This document shows, one piece after another, positions 5,628-6,305 of a DNA stretch of 6,305 nt; position 1 is the first letter of the stretch; each line of letters opens with the position of its first letter. The position numbers and the translations under genes were made by a program. The notes below the pieces were generated by a model. That model was given only the letters and a program-made list of their open reading frames with translations, was not told the DNA's origin and made no database searches. Origin of the DNA: an uncultured Phycisphaerales bacterium (GTDB lineage: Bacteria; Planctomycetota; Phycisphaerae; Phycisphaerales; UBA1924); NCBI GenBank assembly GCA_937871415.1, contig CALMQD010000405.1:1-6305 (forward strand), in the 5' to 3' direction.

Positions 5628-5636
5628 GGAGCATAC
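5628..5636 (-). promoter_or_regulatory. Putative -10 element (GTATGCTCC) before the hydrolase gene
   Basis: On the minus strand GTATGCTCC is identical to the nine bases in front of the DUF2959 gene. TATGCT (5635-5630) would place transcription start near 5623, leaving a leader of about 30 bases that holds the Shine-Dalgarno. No good -35 hexamer is visible 17-18 bases upstream. Confidence 0.45.
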
Positions 5637-5704
5637 CCCCTGCCATCCCTCCCGGTTTCGCGTCGACCCGGCCGGGGCAAGACCGACAGGCGGGCGAGAC
5701 CGGA

Positions 5705-5716
5705 CGCGGCGCCGCG
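5705..5716. repeat. 12-base perfect palindrome after the YdeI/OmdA-like gene
   Basis: CGCGGCGCCGCG lies one base beyond the stop codon (5720-5718) on the minus strand. It has no loop and no T tract, so it is not a standard intrinsic terminator. Two further 10-base palindromes lie in the same gap, at 5619-5628 (CGCGGCCGCG) and 5667-5676 (CCCGGCCGGG). Confidence 0.4.
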
Positions 5717-5717
5717 A

Positions 5718-6305
5718 TCAGCGGGACGACCGGTCGGCCACCATCTTCACCGCGTTGGCGATGCGCCGCTCGCGCGTCTCGGGCTTCCTGGCGTCCTCGA
5801 TCGCCTCGACGTGCTCGCGCTGGTGCGTGAAACTCAGCGCCTTCCAGGCGTCGAGCGCGCCCGGGCGCTCACCCAGCGCGGCCAGCAGGTCGCGCGGCGC
5901 TTCGACCTCGCGCGGCTGGTCGTCCAGGTCGAGCACCACGCGCACTTTCTGCCCCGCCTCGACGCCCGCCGCCTCCCGGTTCGACTTCCGCAGCGGGATC
6001 CAGTACGACCCCCCCATGGCGCACACGGTTGTGCGGTACGAATGCCCGCCGATCCGCGCGACCACGGGCACGCGCGCCTTTCCCCAGGTGTCGCGCGGGT
6101 CGCCCGGCAGTTCGATCCCGCACATGGTGGTTCGGTCGTCGGGCTGAACGACGGCGTCGAAGGCCAGCGAGCCGGACTTCGCCGCGGGCGCTGTCTTCCG
6201 ATTCGGACCGGCGCGCTTCACCGCCCCGGCCGTCCGCACGGACTTGGCCGCCTTGGTTGTCTTGCGGGCGCTCGTCGCGGCGCCCCGCGCCCGGACCCGC
6301 TCGAA
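5718..6305 (-). CDS. YdeI/OmdA-like protein with DUF1905 domain, 5' end beyond window
   Basis: Numbered from the GTG at 6239, residues 24-107 form a DUF1905-type beta domain: LAFDAVVQ, then ELPGDPRDTWGKARVPVVARIGG, YRTTV, and VEAGQKVRVVLDLDDQPREVEAP. Residues 115-170 form the OmdA/YdeI C-terminal helical module, with FTHQREHVEAIEDARKPETR (137-156) and RRI. Proteins of this type are often annotated as bacteriocin-protection or OmpD-associated, but their biochemical role is not settled. Upstream of residue 24 the sequence is an Ala/Lys/Arg/Thr-rich tail, and the frame stays open through 22 more codons of the same composition (KTTKAAKS and similar) to the right edge with no ATG. I therefore treat the start as outside the window; the GTG at 6239 is a fallback. 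The hydrolase gene lies 124 bases downstream on the same strand and has its own promoter-like box. Confidence 0.82.
   Translation of the reverse strand, partial: FERVRARGAATSARKTTKAAKSVRTAGAVKRAGPNRKTAPAAKSGSLAFDAVVQPDDRTTMCGIELPGDPRDTWGKARVPVVARIGGHSYRTTVCAMGGSYWIPLRKSNREAAGVEAGQKVRVVLDLDDQPREVEAPRDLLAALGERPGALDAWKALSFTHQREHVEAIEDARKPETRERRIANAVKMVADRSSR

Noticed and set aside
4808..5830. A 340-codon plus-strand frame across the hydrolase and into the YdeI-like gene
   Set aside because: It crosses two well-supported minus-strand genes, and its translation is Arg/His-rich without domains.
1..6305. Search for a new defence, mobile or multi-gene system
   Set aside because: No transposase, integrase, nuclease-toxin pair, repeat array or tRNA-linked boundary is present. 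Gene content and base composition look uniform and chromosomal.

Overview
This 6.3 kb window is GC-rich chromosomal DNA (roughly two thirds G+C or more, by eye) with seven protein-coding genes, two of them cut by the window ends. I see no RNA genes, mobile elements, CRISPR arrays or phage genes. The mix of genes suggests a bacterium of the Planctomycetota, probably a Phycisphaerae-like lineage. It includes a xylose-isomerase-like TIM barrel of a kind common there, a DUF2959 lipoprotein with a long N-terminal region before the signal helix, and a four-helix membrane protein ending in an FDFFDILW-type segment. This placement is inferred from protein flavour and GC content, not demonstrated.

Layout. 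Left block, plus strand: the C-terminal part of a biliverdin-producing heme oxygenase (2-259), then after 19 bases a class I SAM-dependent methyltransferase (279-1250). Second block, minus strand: a sugar phosphate isomerase/epimerase-like TIM barrel (3031-2174) followed by cytidylate kinase, cmk (2015-1296). These two look like one operon, converging on the methyltransferase. Third block, plus strand: a DUF2959 coiled-coil lipoprotein (3142-3876), divergent from the TIM barrel gene, and a four-TM membrane protein of unknown function (4065-4688) with its own good sigma70-type promoter and Shine-Dalgarno. Right block, minus strand: an alpha/beta-hydrolase lipoprotein (5593-4661), whose 3' end overlaps the membrane-protein gene by 28 bases, and a YdeI/OmdA-type protein with a DUF1905 domain (ends at 5718, open to the right edge).

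The genes do not form a recognisable joint pathway. They look like ordinary housekeeping and envelope genes in small transcription units, and I found no convincing new multi-gene system. The most interesting non-coding signal is a nine-base motif, GTAYGCTCC, just upstream of three genes on both strands. In two of them the TANNNT core lies only 6-8 bases from the ATG, with no Shine-Dalgarno. A related TANNNT box precedes the TIM barrel gene at 8 bases. This fits a -10 element driving leaderless or near-leaderless transcripts. Other points worth checking are a missing CMP-binding-type arginine in Cmk, a missing metal-ligand-type glutamate in the TIM barrel, the ambiguous cmk start, and the conserved-looking membrane protein of unknown function.

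No gene-free stretch exceeds 300 bases. The longest gaps are 3877-4064 (promoter, inverted repeat, Shine-Dalgarno), 2016-2173 (open in the cmk frame), 5594-5717 (motif, Shine-Dalgarno, GC palindromes) and 3032-3141 (divergent promoters). The 45-base convergent gap 1251-1295 shows only weak hairpins and no T tract.
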